DNA of 64,000 nt from Allium sativum (GCA_030737875.1 CM060922.1:321379956-321443955), one strand, 5' to 3'. Numbered from the stretch's first letter, positions 47,429-59,462 are shown. Program-made: numbers and translations. The notes: generated by a model not told the origin, from the letters alone.

Positions 47429-48776
47429 AATTCCTTAGTCCGTAAAAGGAGTAGAAGATATTTTATTAACAATCCTGCTTTACATACCTTAGCAGTTAAA
47501 GAATTTGTAAAGAGCTTCCATTAACTTTGCAAGAAATTCTCGGTATAATCATCGTGTTTTAGGCATTTTTTTCTCCCAAGCAAAGTTATTCTCGCTTTAA
47601 TTATTATTATTTAATTTTTTAAACGTCTTACAATAAATGATTTACGGTGAATAAAAGTAACTAATGAGCTTCTGAACATAATAAAAACATTCAGTGACCT
47701 CACCATTGATATCGTAAGTTTAATGATACAAATCGTCACTGCAATAAGCCACAAATTAAATATTTGCATGTTGTACTGACTAGGATTTTCTGCTTGATTT
47801 TATAGTGACATATACTGACCCATAATAGCACGGATCTTTGAGTTCATATAACTCTGTAAATAGTAATACACTTGAATAAACATGCAGTAGAACTACTATT
47901 AATAAAGACTGGACATAGTATCATGTACATGATTGATGATAGATTAATATAATTGTTTGCACCTCAAAATGTAATGGATTAAATTGATAAGCTACAGGAT
48001 TTTGTTTATGTAAATTTTACAAAGAGATATCCATCAATTTTGATAAACCGAAAACAAAATCCTTTAAGAAAGTAAAAGAAACAGTGGATTCCTTATCATA
48101 AATAAATAAAAAAAGCGGAAAAGTGGAATAAAAAATTATGAGAGGAAAAAATATCGTGAAGCGCTATAAAAGGAGTATGCTTCTCTTTCATAATATAGTA
48201 AACACATGAGTACATATTTCTTTCAAAGTTATTTAGAGCATTAACGTTTGATCTCCCTTTCCAATTCGATATAATGAGCCGTTGAGCAATAGTTTGCCAA
48301 CAAAAAATTTTGAAATCCTTAAAACAGTGAAAGGAGAATATGCAACTTATCTCGGAAAATGAGAAACACAAACCATAAGAAAGTAATAATGAAAAAAAAT
48401 ATAAAGTCGTTGTAAAGATAGACAATGATTGATCAATTCTACTACTTGTTTATATGGTTCACCTCCATCTATAATTCATGGTGTTTTCAGAGCAGTATTC
48501 AATTTAGGCACCTTGTGGAATATAAATTTAACAAAGGCTACATCATTATATAAAACATCAATTAAGCCGCTGCTAATTTAATAGGACATGTTATTAAATA
48601 TATTTCACTTTGATGTGAAATCAATTTTGTTATTTTTCATTACCAAATTTGTTAGTGTACCAATGAATAAAATCAAATAAAATGTGTAAACTATTATAAT
48701 AATTTTCAAAACATCAAATACTGAGAAATCATGTACTGTAAGATCATATTTTCCATGCATTGGTCAGGGTAAGGTT
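47429..48776. other. Noncoding AT-rich DNA
   Basis: I see no gene, element end or structured repeat in this stretch. The minus ORF at 48096-48425 is AT-driven and lacks any family pattern. Confidence 0.6.
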
Positions 48777-48781
48777 GATAG

Positions 48782-49395
48782 TGTTATGCGAAAGTTGCAC
48801 AAATGCGGAAGTGTAATAAGCAGGATTTAGATTTGCCAATTGTACATCAATCTAATCTGATAGCAATTATTCTATTACATCAAACAAATAGTAAATAACA
48901 ATAACAGAGAAACAAAGAGACACACAATATTTATACTGGTTCCACTATCCTCCAGATAGTGTACGTCCAATCCAAAAGAGAGAGATTTTATTCCACATGA
49001 GAGAATTACAAGAGATTACAAAATAAGAGTTTACATATCCAAACCTCAATCAGGCTTAACTAGAAGAGACACCATTGGGGATCACTGGCTCCATGCCAGG
49101 ATGGGTTTACACTAAAGTCTACCCATCAATATATAGCCAGTGCAAATCTATGTGAGTCATCAATTAAATTACCAACATATGGTAATAATATAATGGAGGC
49201 AAATTACCATAACAACAAATGTGCAAACATAGGAAGTAAATCAATCCATTTCATTAGCATAGATGGAAGCCTTCATTTATTTCTCTGCCATCTCATCAAA
49301 TGCAATCAATGCATTCCCATTATAAAAATATTTACTTTCCATTCTTTGCAAATTTGTTCCAATCAATTTGTGATTTTGTATCACCAAATTTAACA
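48782..49395 (-). repeat. 3' LTR of the TRIM-like element
   Basis: It runs TGTTATGCG...TTTAACA on the plus strand and is paired with 50242-50864. It lacks the 9 bases present in the other LTR near 50730. Confidence 0.92.
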
Positions 49396-50241
49396 CTCCA
49401 CCTTGATGCAAAATCACATATCTCTAGCACCCCACCTTGAGTCAAATTCTCTTCTCATCATAAAACTCTTCAACAGAACTCCACCTTCAATCAAAGTCTC
49501 ACCATGAGATAGAAACCAAAAATGAATATTTGCCTAATGGGTTCCAGCAAAGCTACCCCCCATCACACCATTGTTAACGAGCTCAGACTACGTCCCCGCC
49601 CGCCAACAAACTGTTGCAAATATCCAAAATAATAAAAAAGATAGATTCCAAAGTAATCTCAACACCACCAAGACTAAAAAAATAATTCTCTCAATCGCCA
49701 AAAAATCTCTCTTTTGCCACTTAATCAAAACCATTACAAGCTTCACCCACCGCCTGCAAAAGATGCATCTACCACCATAAGTTGCACCACGCATAAACCA
49801 ACGGTCTAAAAGGGCTTGCAATACATATCGACACCCGTCTAACACTTGACCTGAACTCCTTCCTCGATCACCTCAGATCTCTCGAGCATCATCAACGTGA
49901 AGACCCCTGTCTAAACCACAATGATCTCTGTCTTGACACTCGTCTATCACTTGATCTGAGCTCCTTTCCTGATCATCTTGGATCCTTCGAGGATCAACGT
50001 GAAGACCCCTGTCAGGAACATGATCAAAACTTCCCAAATCCAATAGTCCCTTCAACACAGTAAATTCCATATCACGTCAAAGTTCCCAGATTGGAACGCT
50101 CTTTTCTCTCAACATAATCTCCTCCACCGAAGTCTCCTTTTCTCCAAAATAGTAATAGCATAATCACCACTGAATCTACCAACCTTTGTAGAAATAATTG
50201 ATGCACAATTTAAAACAAATCGCCTCGCTCCGATACCAATC

Positions 50242-50864
50242 TGTTATGCGAAAGTTGCACAAATGCGGAAGTGTAATAAGCAGGATTTAGATTTGCCAAT
50301 TGTACATCAATCTAATCTGATAGCAATTATTCTATTACATCAAACAAATAGTATATAACAATAACAGAGAAACAAAGAGACACACAATACTTATACTGGT
50401 TCCACTATCCTCCAGATAGTGTACGTCCAGTCCAAAAGAGAGAGATTTTATTCCATATGAGAGAACTACAAGAGATTACAAAATAAGAGTTTACATATCC
50501 AAACCTCAATTAGGCTTAACTAGAAGAGACACCATTGGGGATCACTGGCTCCATGCCAGGATGGGTTTACACTAAAGTCTACCCCTCAATATATAGCCAG
50601 TGCAAATCTATGTGAGTCACCAATTAAATTACCAACATATGGTAATAATATAATGGAGGCAAATTACCATAACAACAAATGTGCAAACATAGGAAGTAAA
50701 TCAATCCATTTCTTTAGCATAGATGGAAGAAATTAATCCCTTCATTTATTTCTCTGCCATCTCATCAAATGCAATCAATGCATTCCCATTATAAAAATAT
50801 TTACTTTCCATTATTTGCAAATTTGTTCCAATCAATTTGTGATTTTGTATCACCGATTTTAACA
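50242..50864 (-). repeat. 5' LTR of the TRIM-like element
   Basis: It has the same ends as the other LTR and lies next to the primer-binding site. It is followed by target duplication GATAG at 50865-50869. Confidence 0.92.
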
Positions 50865-50939
50865 GATAGGCAGTAGAACGGTTGATAAAACGAATTTAGT
50901 ATAGGTTGTTTTTTCAACAATAATTTATATATATATATA

Positions 50940-51222
50940 CTCCCTCCGGTTCACAATATAAGATGCTTTACAAATGTACACGAGAATTAAGAGAAAAAAA
51001 TATTGACACTTTAGCTCATACTTAAATAAGTAAGTCCCATTAGTTAAGTTCTTTTTTTTATGTGTAGTCTAATTATTACTCCTCTTTTGATGCATAAAAG
51101 ACAACCATTGAGCCTCTAACATTTATTATAGATTAAGGATAAAATGGGAATAACAAGCTTAAACATCTTACATTTTGAAACAAATCAAACAACTTAAAAC
51201 ATCCTATATTATGAACCGGAGG

Positions 51223-51225
<3 letters not shown>
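50940..51225. mobile_element. Stowaway MITE (Tc1/mariner)
   Basis: The ends CTCCCTCCGGTTCACAATAT and its near-complement ending CCGGAGGGAG are the Stowaway hallmark. The 286-bp size is typical. A TA target precedes it; the right side now reads TG at the start of a TG microsatellite. Confidence 0.93.

Positions 51226-51301
<76 letters not shown>
51226..51301. repeat. Compound (TG)n(TC)n(TA)n microsatellite
   Basis: Three dinucleotide runs in series abut the right end of the Stowaway MITE. The TG run replaces the expected TA target base pair. Confidence 0.95.
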
Positions 51302-51304
<3 letters not shown>

Positions 51305-51348
51305 CACCATCTATAAGCTACTGATATATGTTTAAAAAATTAAGGAGA

Positions 51349-51561
51349 TGTTGTAATACATATAAGTGAATATGCGTTTGTCTTATTATATTTAGTCCCA
51401 CATTTTGAGAGTAAGGCTAACATCAGCTCCAAAGCCAATATATAAGGGAGCCAATGTAATAGAATTATGTACACCGAATAAAGAGAAATAAAATGTCTAT
51501 CTCTTATCTCTTATGTCCTTTCTAATGTCTTCTCTTTTATGATCTGTTCTATTTTATAACA
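51349..51561 (+). repeat. 5' LTR of the decayed Copia element
   Basis: This 213-bp LTR is preceded by GGAGA and followed directly by CGTTATCAGCACG. It pairs with 54519-54737 with few differences. Confidence 0.9.
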
Positions 51562-52410
51562 CGTTATCAGCACGATATTTTTTTATAGTTATTTGTTGAA
51601 ATCTTCTAGATCTACATCTATGAATTTGTCATGTAAGTAATTTTTATTTGAGAATATTTGATCTATGGATCTATATTATTTTTTTGTAGATCTAGATTAT
51701 GTTCCAGTGGATCTAACTTTTTAGATCTAATTATTTTTAGCTTAGTGGTTTTTAGATATCCACCTATTCATATTTGATTTGGTATTATGGTATACCAAAT
51801 ATTCTTTTTAGGAAGATCCATTCATTTTCTTTTTATAATATTATATATGGATCTTTTACCCCATACGCCATACATAAATAATCTTCATTTGCTACTTTAT
51901 CTCTTCAATAACAGAGAAGCCATTGCTAATAGGTATGCATGTATGTAAACTGCAGGCTGCTTATTATTTAATCTATTGCTTGCTATACAGCTTCAACTTT
52001 GTAATAATAGGCTACCTATTCTTATTTTTATTTTATCTTACTACTTTACTGTAATGCTTCATCTCGCCAGATGAGATGCTTTAAATATTAGGATTACATT
52101 TCCAAGTATGACTTACTTTTATATGTTTTTTCATCTTCCCATACAAGCAAGCTGCTTGTTAGCCAATATATGTATTACTATGGCCATTATTTTTGTTATG
52201 TAACATGGTGTATGGATACTTAACGGTTGGTATTGTTTTCATTATTGTAATAAGTTCATGGTAAATGTATAGAGAAAGACTTGCAGATTTGGATACTTTT
52301 TTTTATGATTCCATGCCGTAATATATTCAATTTAATTATAGAACATGTATACTGATATGTGAATTTTGTTTAATTAAGCATCTGCAAAAAAATTTGTGTA
52401 TCTCACAAAA

Positions 52411-52665
52411 ATGTCGAACACTGAGATACATTTACAATCTCAATGCTTAGAGGATACCATTAAAAATGGTAATACTATGTCCCAGCAGGACAAAGCAAAG
52501 ACTCTGATATTTTTAAGATGCCACATCCGCGATGATCTAAATATTTAACTGAAAAAAGATCCTATCCACTTATGGAACTCCCTGAAGCAGCGTTATGACC
52601 ACCAGAAGACGGTCATACTTCCAAACACATGGCAAGAGTGGTTGAACTTGAAGTTCACATGCAAA
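52411..52665 (+). pseudogene. Copia gag fragment
   Basis: From ATG 52411 the frame reads MSNTEIHLQS, then QQDKAKTLIFLRCHIRDDL, a stop, then KKDPIHLWNSLKQRYDHQKT and WLNL. This matches the KAK-LIFLRHH and W--LK-RYDHQKTV-LP blocks of plant Copia Gag. It is cut by a stop at about 52544 and fades after 52665. Only the N-terminal capsid part survives. Confidence 0.8.
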
Positions 52666-53429
52666 TGACCTGAAGTTCATATGACCTAAAGTTCATATAC
52701 TAATCCTTTCAAATGAGGGACCTGAAGTTCCCGAGGAACCTGAAGTTCATATTCAATTGAGAAACATGAAATAAAACATAAAAGCATATAATTGCATTTA
52801 ATATTTGCTTATAGCAAATGACCAATAATAGGAAAGGATTTGAAAAATCAATGAAAGGAAAAGTTTTAACAAGAGGATAAAAGGATACAATTTCATTTTG
52901 AGTATCAGTATAATTGACACACGAATAAATTATAAATAATATCCCTTGTAGACTTGCTTCAATATATATTTGAATCCCTGAAGGATCAAAATGCATAAAC
53001 CACATTTAAAGATTGGTTTAAAAGTCAGTTCGAGACACTTTTGAAGTAAGTAATAAAGATGCCAGATGAAGGAGGTGAGTGTTCTTAAAGAAACACCTAA
53101 GGAGTCTCTTGAAGAGATCCATGACATAATTGTCAAATAACCCAGAAGTGGTTTAGGTACCTAAAATAGATAAATAAAGAGATCTCAGTAAATTATATCT
53201 AGAACTGACAATATATAATCATCGATGATAAATTTATAAAAAGTAAAGCGCTTATGTTAAATCATGATTGGCCATCATGAATCCTTCTCTAATTGAGAAA
53301 TGTGGACCTGTAGTCCACAAAGTAGTGAATAAACCTCGAAGGTATGAATATTTGTTAAATCACACTAAATGATGAAAGAATATTAGTTCCTGAAGAACAT
53401 AAACTACTTTGTTGGTTATATAGAATATA

Positions 53430-53765
53430 AAGAACAAAGAAAGTTGATTACAACATTCTTTTAAGTATTGTTATAATGAAAATCATGATATAATTCATGA
53501 TGAGTAGATTATTTCCTGCTTTTAAGTATTGTTGTAATGAAACATTTAATATACTTTTGAGTATAGTTGCGATATGTAAAATTCATTGAAGTGTACAGGT
53601 TCTTGAAGAACATAAATAACTTCAGTGATTATAAAGAATGCAAGGAACATAGAATATAGATTACAACATGCTTCTAAGTATTGCTGTAATGAAAATCTTG
53701 ATATAATTCAAGATGAGTAGATTACTTTCTGCTTATAAGTATTGCTATAATGAAACTATTGTTGT
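53430..53765 (+). repeat. Diverged tandem duplication inside the Copia remnant
   Basis: Segments near 53440-53550 and 53660-53760 share GATTACAACAT, TAAGTATTG, TGATATAATTCA and GATGAGTAGATTA in order, with a spacing of about 220 bp. Confidence 0.75.
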
Positions 53766-53959
53766 TCATTACAAATGTATTGCAGTGGGCAAACCTGATT
53801 AAAGCACAAAATTATAAACACTCGAAGTGTATAGCAAGCAAGCGCAAACAAAAGGTGTTTTAAATAAGAAAACATGCCTGAAGCATGAAAATGCACACAA
53901 AAGTCTTTTAAGAAAAGTTCATCAAGAATTTTCTTGTGATGTTGTATTCTTTTTCCTTC

Positions 53960-54500
53960 ACTTTGTTTTTTTCCCATAGGGTTTTCCATTGTGAAGGTTT
54001 TAATGAAGCAAATGTTAATAAATGATGAACGTCGGAAGTATCATCCTCAAAGTAATATTGAAAGTTGTAACGTGGCATTATCTTGATCTAGAAGAATCAA
54101 GCACCACATCAAGGAATAACATCTCAAATATGTTATTTAAGTTAATCTGTATTTTTATCCTTAACTAAGGTTTTTCCCACCGGGGTTTCCGTTGTAAGGT
54201 TTTTACTGAAGAATTATATTGATCCAGAAGTATCATTCTATATTTAATGCAGTAAATTATTGAAAATATGTTTTTGTACTCTTTTCCTTCACTAATATTT
54301 TTCCCACTGGGTTTTTATTAGTAAGGTTTTTAACGAAGCATTATTTTGATCCAGAAGTATCAGCCCTCATTGGAACATTGTCAATATGTTTCTTGAAGAT
54401 GAAATAAAAATTGTACTCTTTTCTTTGTTTATGATTTTTCCCACAGGGTTTTTCTTAAAAAGGTTTTTAATGAGGCAATTAATCTTATCATCTTTACATA
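53960..54500 (+). repeat. Four copies of a 3' module with TTTTTCCCAC
   Basis: Units near 53968, 54172, 54298 and 54434 each contain a variant of TTTTTCCCACAGGGTTTT followed by AAGGTTTTTAATGAGGCA. Two of them also carry GATCCAGAAGTATCA. The last unit is close to the polypurine tract. Spacing is irregular (about 130-200 bp). Confidence 0.8.
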
Positions 54501-54518
54501 CGCATATTCAAGGGGGAG

Positions 54519-54737
54519 TGCTGTAATACATATAAGTGAATATGCGTTTGTCTTATTATATTTAGTCCCACATTTTGGGAGTAAGGCTAACATCAGCTCC
54601 AAAGCCAATATATAAGGGAGCCAATGTAATAGAATTATGTACACTGAATAAAGAGAAATAAAAAGGTCTCTCCCTTATCTCTTATGTCCTTTCTAATGTC
54701 TTCTCTTTTATGATCTGTTCTATTTTATTTTATAACA
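54519..54737 (+). repeat. 3' LTR of the decayed Copia element
   Basis: This 219-bp LTR starts after the polypurine tract AGGGGGAG and is followed by GGAGA. It differs from the 5' LTR by a few substitutions and short insertions. Confidence 0.9.
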
Positions 54738-54742
54738 GGAGA

Positions 54743-55402
54743 GCAATTGTTACATGCCTCTTCTACCTATAATTTTTTTTATCTAGAATTTGCAGCTCAA
54801 GCATTAAATTATATCAGGTATTGAAATTCATTTACTGCCATGATTTATATAAGCCTGAAAGTCCAAGAATTTAGCCTAAGCAATAAATTTGTTCATGCGG
54901 TGACATTATACAATATCATTAAATACCTTAATTATATAAACCTTAAATTAGAACGTAAATACTAAAGCTTACAATCCATTCAAGTTTTCAAGCAAGAAGA
55001 TTTTTAAACGTCTAAAATAATTCATTAAGGTCTCAGTCAAAGCTCATTTCAGTTTCATAAAATATATCAATTATATAATATCTAGTCATCATAATTTCAG
55101 CAGTGTTTATGCAAACATTTATTCAAACATATAATTCACTTAGAAACCTATTCATTCGAGTATTAAATTCAGATATAAACACTGCAAGCATCGATTAAGG
55201 ACAATTTATTTAGTTTCATAAATCATATTTAACAGTGATCCAATCTAGGTAACCGGTAAGACTAACACAAATAATTTCGTACCAAAGAAAGTTCTCACAT
55301 TCATCCTTAACTCAGCTTAGGTGATGCTCGACCACTGGACAAAAGCATATTACATCTAGCTAGTAGTTTCAAATAAATGAAATCTATATCCCAGAAATTT
55401 GC
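54743..55402. other. Noncoding DNA
   Basis: No gene or repeat is recognised here. Confidence 0.6.
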
Positions 55403-55405
55403 TTA

Positions 55406-55979
55406 GGGGCATTTCGACGGCCATAACAGGTGGAAAAAGATGGGGGTGCGTCCGAGGCACATTCGACGCGTCGGATGCGTCTGTTTTGTAATGGCTAGAG
55501 TGACCCGTTATCCCAACAGACCAAATGTGGGCAGTTGAGGACTGACGCGTCGGGCGCGTCAGACACGTTAGAGTTTCAACGGTCAGATTGGTCCCTTTAT
55601 ATTAATTATTTAATTTAATAATTAATTTAACTTTTTATAAATTTCAAAAACTATTAACTTTTGCAAATGAGATCCGTTTTAGACGCGGTTTTTTGCGTTG
55701 GAATCATATCGAAGTGCTCTACGTAATGGCGTTGGTTTGAACTGAATTGGAGTAACTTATAATTTTTCAATTTATTTATTTATGTGTTTATTTGAATAAA
55801 TTATTGATACGTATTATTTATTAAAAACAAATAATAATTTAATTAACCATAAATTATTTAAATTACAACATAAAAATAAAATGTCTGCTTAAATGCTTCG
55901 CTTAAATTCTTTGTTTAAAGCACCAAACGCATTCTCCGCTAACTCAAATTCTCCGCTTTTACTTGCACCAAATACACCC
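55406..55979. mobile_element. Probable Harbinger-type MITE
   Basis: The 574-bp segment lies between TTA at 55403-55405 and TTA at 55980-55982. Its ends are GGGGCATTTCGACGG and, inverted, GGGTGTATTTGGTGC, a weak but plausible inverted repeat. Like the element at 46506-47425, it carries GACGCGTCGGATGCGTC-type motifs near its left end (55430-55565). The terminal match is short, so the call is tentative. Confidence 0.5.
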
Positions 55980-55982
55980 TTA

Positions 55983-56344
55983 GAACTCGATTTAGAAAAA
56001 AAATGTGCTGGAAGAAAGAAAAAAAATAGTATCATAACATAATTTAAAAAATGGTTTTTATGTCACTATCATATTTAACACTCACATTTGCCAATTTTTT
56101 TTTATTACATCTCGTAAACCCACTAGATAGATAATAGAAAAAAGTTATCTCAACACTGATAAATTTCGACCAATAGAATCCTCACTTATATTATCTTTTG
56201 AGTACTGTAGTAGTGGATCACATAGTTTGTTGTGTAGTATACTCTTTTTTGATAATTTGAAAAAAGAAAAAAAAATCATTTTGTGTGTTTTTGTTTTGAA
56301 AGTGGGTTGAAACTTAAAAGTCATTAAAGCACGGTTTTTTTAAT
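55983..56344. other. Noncoding DNA
   Basis: No gene or repeat is recognised in this AT-rich stretch. Confidence 0.6.
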
Positions 56345-56347
56345 TTA

Positions 56348-57597
56348 TTAAGTGTAGTGCTAAAAGCATCCAGAAATATGCTACTTAATACCATAACTAA
56401 AGACCACCCTTAAAAATAACTCAACTATGCTACACAATACCATAACAGGCTATCACAAAACTTGAAAAATAATTTTCCGCTTCTCTATCTATCGTTCCTA
56501 AATTACCGTCCTCACTTCTCATTCGATAACCTTCAAAGCATCGCCATGAATATAGGCATTTTTTTTCTTATTGCATGTTGCAAAACCATCACCCAAACTT
56601 CTTATCATTTATAAGAGTTCATACAGAAGAACCATTTGTATAATCAGGGTCGTCTTATTTGTGATTTCTCCAACCCAAAGCAATTGTTTCAGAACCACTA
56701 GTTGTCTTTTAAATAAGTGGCAACAGGCTATCAAAACAGGAAAATGAGAGAGTTTACCTGCAAGTTATACATAATCAGATAAAGAAGGATATACTAAATT
56801 TCATGAAAAAATAACACTTTTACAGCTCAGAAGTAATTATACTTGGATAAAGAATGCTAATTTTTATTGAGTTAAACACTAATTTTATAAAGGAAGTCTG
56901 TAAAATGTTTTAGTTGTGATTTTTTCGAAAGCTGTGTTTTGACCATTGGAGCGTCTATCAGCATGTGCACTTTTATTAGGTACCATTTACAAAAGTCAGA
57001 TACACATTTAGCAATAATAACGGGAAAAATATAAATGACCGGTATACCGAACAGCTAAGCTATTCGGTGGGAAAAGGCCATGGTTTTCGCAACTAATTGG
57101 TTATAAATGGCCATTGTTATCCTAACTATTCAGTGGAAAAAGGCCGCACTTTTTGTTAATATTTTATTTAGTATATCCAATACTTCCATGGTTATAAATA
57201 GCCGTCGGTTTCATTTCTGCTCGGTCAATTATGGTCATGGTATGCTGCTATTCACAGTGGTTAATGGCCACACTTTCTATTTGTGACAATTCACATGATA
57301 AGACATGAAAAACACACTTGGGTACTGTGTTAAGATAGTTGGATTTAGGGTTTTATGATTTTTGATGGAGAAACAAAGATATTATAATAGGTAGATCACG
57401 TGAAAATTAGGGTTTTATGATCCGAAAATTTGAAATGTACGTGAATGAGAAGGAAGAGCAAAGGTTTTGTTTGATGATTACGAACTGCATAGAGAAATAG
57501 ATTTGGTATTAAGAAGCATAAGAATTAATTAACACTAATTAAAAAAAATAATGGTATTGAGTAGCATGTTTCTGGGTGCTTTTAGCATTACACTTAA
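56348..57597. mobile_element. 1.25-kb element with about 50-bp terminal inverted repeats
   Basis: The left end TTAAGTGTAGTGCTAAAAGC and the right end match as inverted repeats for about 50 bp with few mismatches. TTA flanks both sides (56345-56347 and 57598-57600), but in such AT-rich DNA a 3-bp match is weak. There is no transposase-like ORF inside. A stretch at 57000-57260 has repeated GGTTATAAATGGCC and GGAAAA-GGCC words that may be a separate repeat. The superfamily is uncertain. Confidence 0.65.
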
Positions 57598-57818
57598 TTA
57601 ATGTGTTTTTCTACTGTAGTAATTTACACTTTTCATAAAATGTTGGTTGTCGAAATGTTTGTGCATTCAACCTAATTTAGCGTTGACATTGATTTGTATC
57701 TGACAGCATAAACCAAATTTTTGTAAACTGATTCATGATTTTAAAAATCTAACCGGTGCAGCTAAGGAATCAATAAAGAAGAAGATGAATATACCTCAAT
57801 TTAGTTGAAATAGAGTTA

Positions 57819-58139
57819 ATGTTTGCATTAATATCTTGTGTTTCAGATGCTAATCCAGCTCTCTCCAATTCACCGACGCGTTTTATCATCCAATCCGGCT
57901 TAGTCTTAACCCAAATCTTCCTAGAATTTGCTCCACAACATCTAAATCAGATTACACAGTTATTGGTGACCGAAGTGGAGAAATCTTCGAAAGCATCCAA
58001 AATAGAAGGTTCTTCACCATTGGAAATCTCGACCGGTGGTGATAATGGTGGAGCAGGTTGCGGTGGACTATGGTTACATCGTTGGAAATCTCGACCAGTG
58101 GTGATAACGGTGGAGCAGGTTGCGGTGGACTATGGTTAG
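57819..58139 (+). CDS. Unrecognised 106-codon ORF with duplicated C-terminal end, doubtful
   Basis: The frame gives a moderately complex protein segment (QIFLEFAPQHLNQITQLL, VEKSSKASKIEGS) with no family I recognise. It runs into a 62-bp tandem duplication (from 58020 and 58082). The opposite strand holds an equally plausible exon-like frame (KIWVKTKPDWMIKRVGEL, ERAGLASETQDINANINS, followed by a GTATAT donor near 57793), so the coding strand is unclear. No start context or gene partner supports either reading. Confidence 0.2.
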   Translation: MFALISCVSDANPALSNSPTRFIIQSGLVLTQIFLEFAPQHLNQITQLLVTEVEKSSKASKIEGSSPLEISTGGDNGGAGCGGLWLHRWKSRPVVITVEQVAVDYG

Positions 58140-58143
58140 AATT
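58020..58143. repeat. 62-bp tandem duplication
   Basis: Two adjacent 62-bp units start TTGGAAATCTCGACC at 58020 and 58082 and differ at only a few bases. They contain GGTGGAGCAGGTTGCGGTGG. Confidence 0.92.
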
Positions 58144-59031
58144 TGGGGGATTTCATCTTCATCAGAAGAGCTGGGAAGTCTGAGGCAAGGGGATTCTCAG
58201 GGGGATTATGGTTAGAATATGAAGGCCATTTCTAGAATTATCAAATGGAGAAAATTAGGAATAGATCTGAGGGAAGGAGAACGGATTAGATGGAGAAAAC
58301 TGGGAATAGATTTGAGGAAAAAAGAATTGAAGTCGGAAATTACGAGCGAAGTGGATTAGGAAAAATGCGATGATGACCGGAGAGTTAGAGAAAGACGGAG
58401 TAATCGAAGGAGAACAATACGGAAGGAAACACGGAAGAAACAAAATGAAAGAAAGCGGCGGATAATTTTGCCTTCAGACGAAAATTGATTAGCACCCACA
58501 GTAGGCAACCTTACCTGATGGTCGGCTTGATTATAGAACTGTCTTTTATTTGCGGGGCAAATTTTGAAAATAGTTTAAAAAAAATAGGCAATCAAAGGTG
58601 AAAATTATGTTGTTTTTGATTAGATTCTCGATAGATTTGCAATGAAGTTCTATATTAGTATTTGTATTTTAGTAAAGTTTTATAATGATATTATTATTTT
58701 CTTACTTTGTGCACTATTTGGACTAAGGGTTCGTCCTTGCTGATGGTGCGCCAACGAAATAAGTGGTTATTTTGAACGGTTAAAATGAAGTAAACGAATG
58801 ATGTGTTTTTGTTACTTTTGAGCATTGAATTGAATGGTAATTGTGAGCTGAGAATTGGGCGACCGTTTACATGTATGTTTTAGAAATATGATTGCAAGTA
58901 CTTATTAGTAAAATACATAGATAAAAAAAATGCGAAATACAATCAAATAAATGCCAAAAAAAACTAATCAAATAGATTCAAAATAGAATCAACATCTGGA
59001 TCTACTTTAACTACATGTTGATCTGAAACGT
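58144..59031. other. Noncoding DNA
   Basis: The stretch 58200-58470 is purine-rich with GGAGAA words; its minus strand looks like a 5' UTR-type TC-rich leader, but no coding region follows convincingly. Nothing else is recognised. Confidence 0.5.
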
Positions 59032-59462
59032 TAAGGCTGTTACGGTTGAACCGTTCAACAATCAAACCGTACTAACCGTTTAAACAGATCATCTACTACG
59101 GTAACAATGATGCTAATGGTTGTGCATTCTGATAACCGCGGTAAAATATACCAACCGCATATGATTTTTTTTGTAGTATTTCGTAAAAATTATATGATTT
59201 TTTAATAACTTAAGCTAGAGAAATAACGTATGTATAAATTTTTTGCGTTTTTATTTATAGACAACATGCACATAGACGGTTTGTTCCATAGATAAACAAA
59301 TAAATTCTTAAGAAAAAAGTTAGAACTTAAATTTTTAATGGATAACAATGTAAATTTACAATAATGGTTACGGTAACGGTTACAAAATTTTCTAACTGTT
59401 AACAACGGTTGCGGTTACGATTGACGGTAAAATTGACAGTTGTCGTAAACGTAACACCCCTA
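59032..59462. mobile_element. hAT-like MITE, tentative
   Basis: The left end TAAGGCTGTTACGGTTG and the inverted right end TAGGGGTGTTACG resemble hAT termini. Both subterminal regions are rich in GGTTACGGT/ACCGT words. The flanking octamers TGAAACGT and GAAGCGAC do not match, so the target duplication is lost or the edges are slightly wrong. Confidence 0.5.

Larger units (their letters stand above)
48782..50864 (-). mobile_element. TRIM-like non-autonomous Copia-type LTR element
   Basis: Two direct repeats, 48782-49395 (614 bp) and 50242-50864 (623 bp), flank 846 bp without coding domains. GATAG at 48777-48781 and 50865-50869 is a perfect 5-bp target duplication. On the minus strand a primer-binding site (TGGTATCGGAGC, about 50228-50239) follows the 5' LTR and CAAGGTGGAG precedes the 3' LTR. 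The LTRs differ at about a dozen positions, plus a 9-bp indel near 49269/50730. The internal region carries a partial repeat of CAACGTGAAGACCCCTGTC (about 49896 and 49995). It must rely on another element for its enzymes. Confidence 0.93.
51349..54737 (+). mobile_element. Decayed Copia element with short LTRs
   Basis: LTRs of 213 bp (51349-51561) and 219 bp (54519-54737) start TGTTGTAATACATATAAG or TGCTGTAATACATATAAG and end TATAACA. GGAGA at 51344-51348 and 54738-54742 is a perfect target duplication. The primer region reads CGTTATCAGCACGA, a form found in some plant Copia lineages, and the polypurine tract is AGGGGGAG (54511-54518). Of the coding region only a gag fragment is recognisable; pol is lost or unrecognisable. 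Near the 3' end a module with TTTTTCCCAC is reiterated four times. Confidence 0.92.

Noticed and set aside
48096..48425. 109-codon minus ORF
   Set aside because: F/S-rich frame in AT-rich DNA with no conserved motif or start context.
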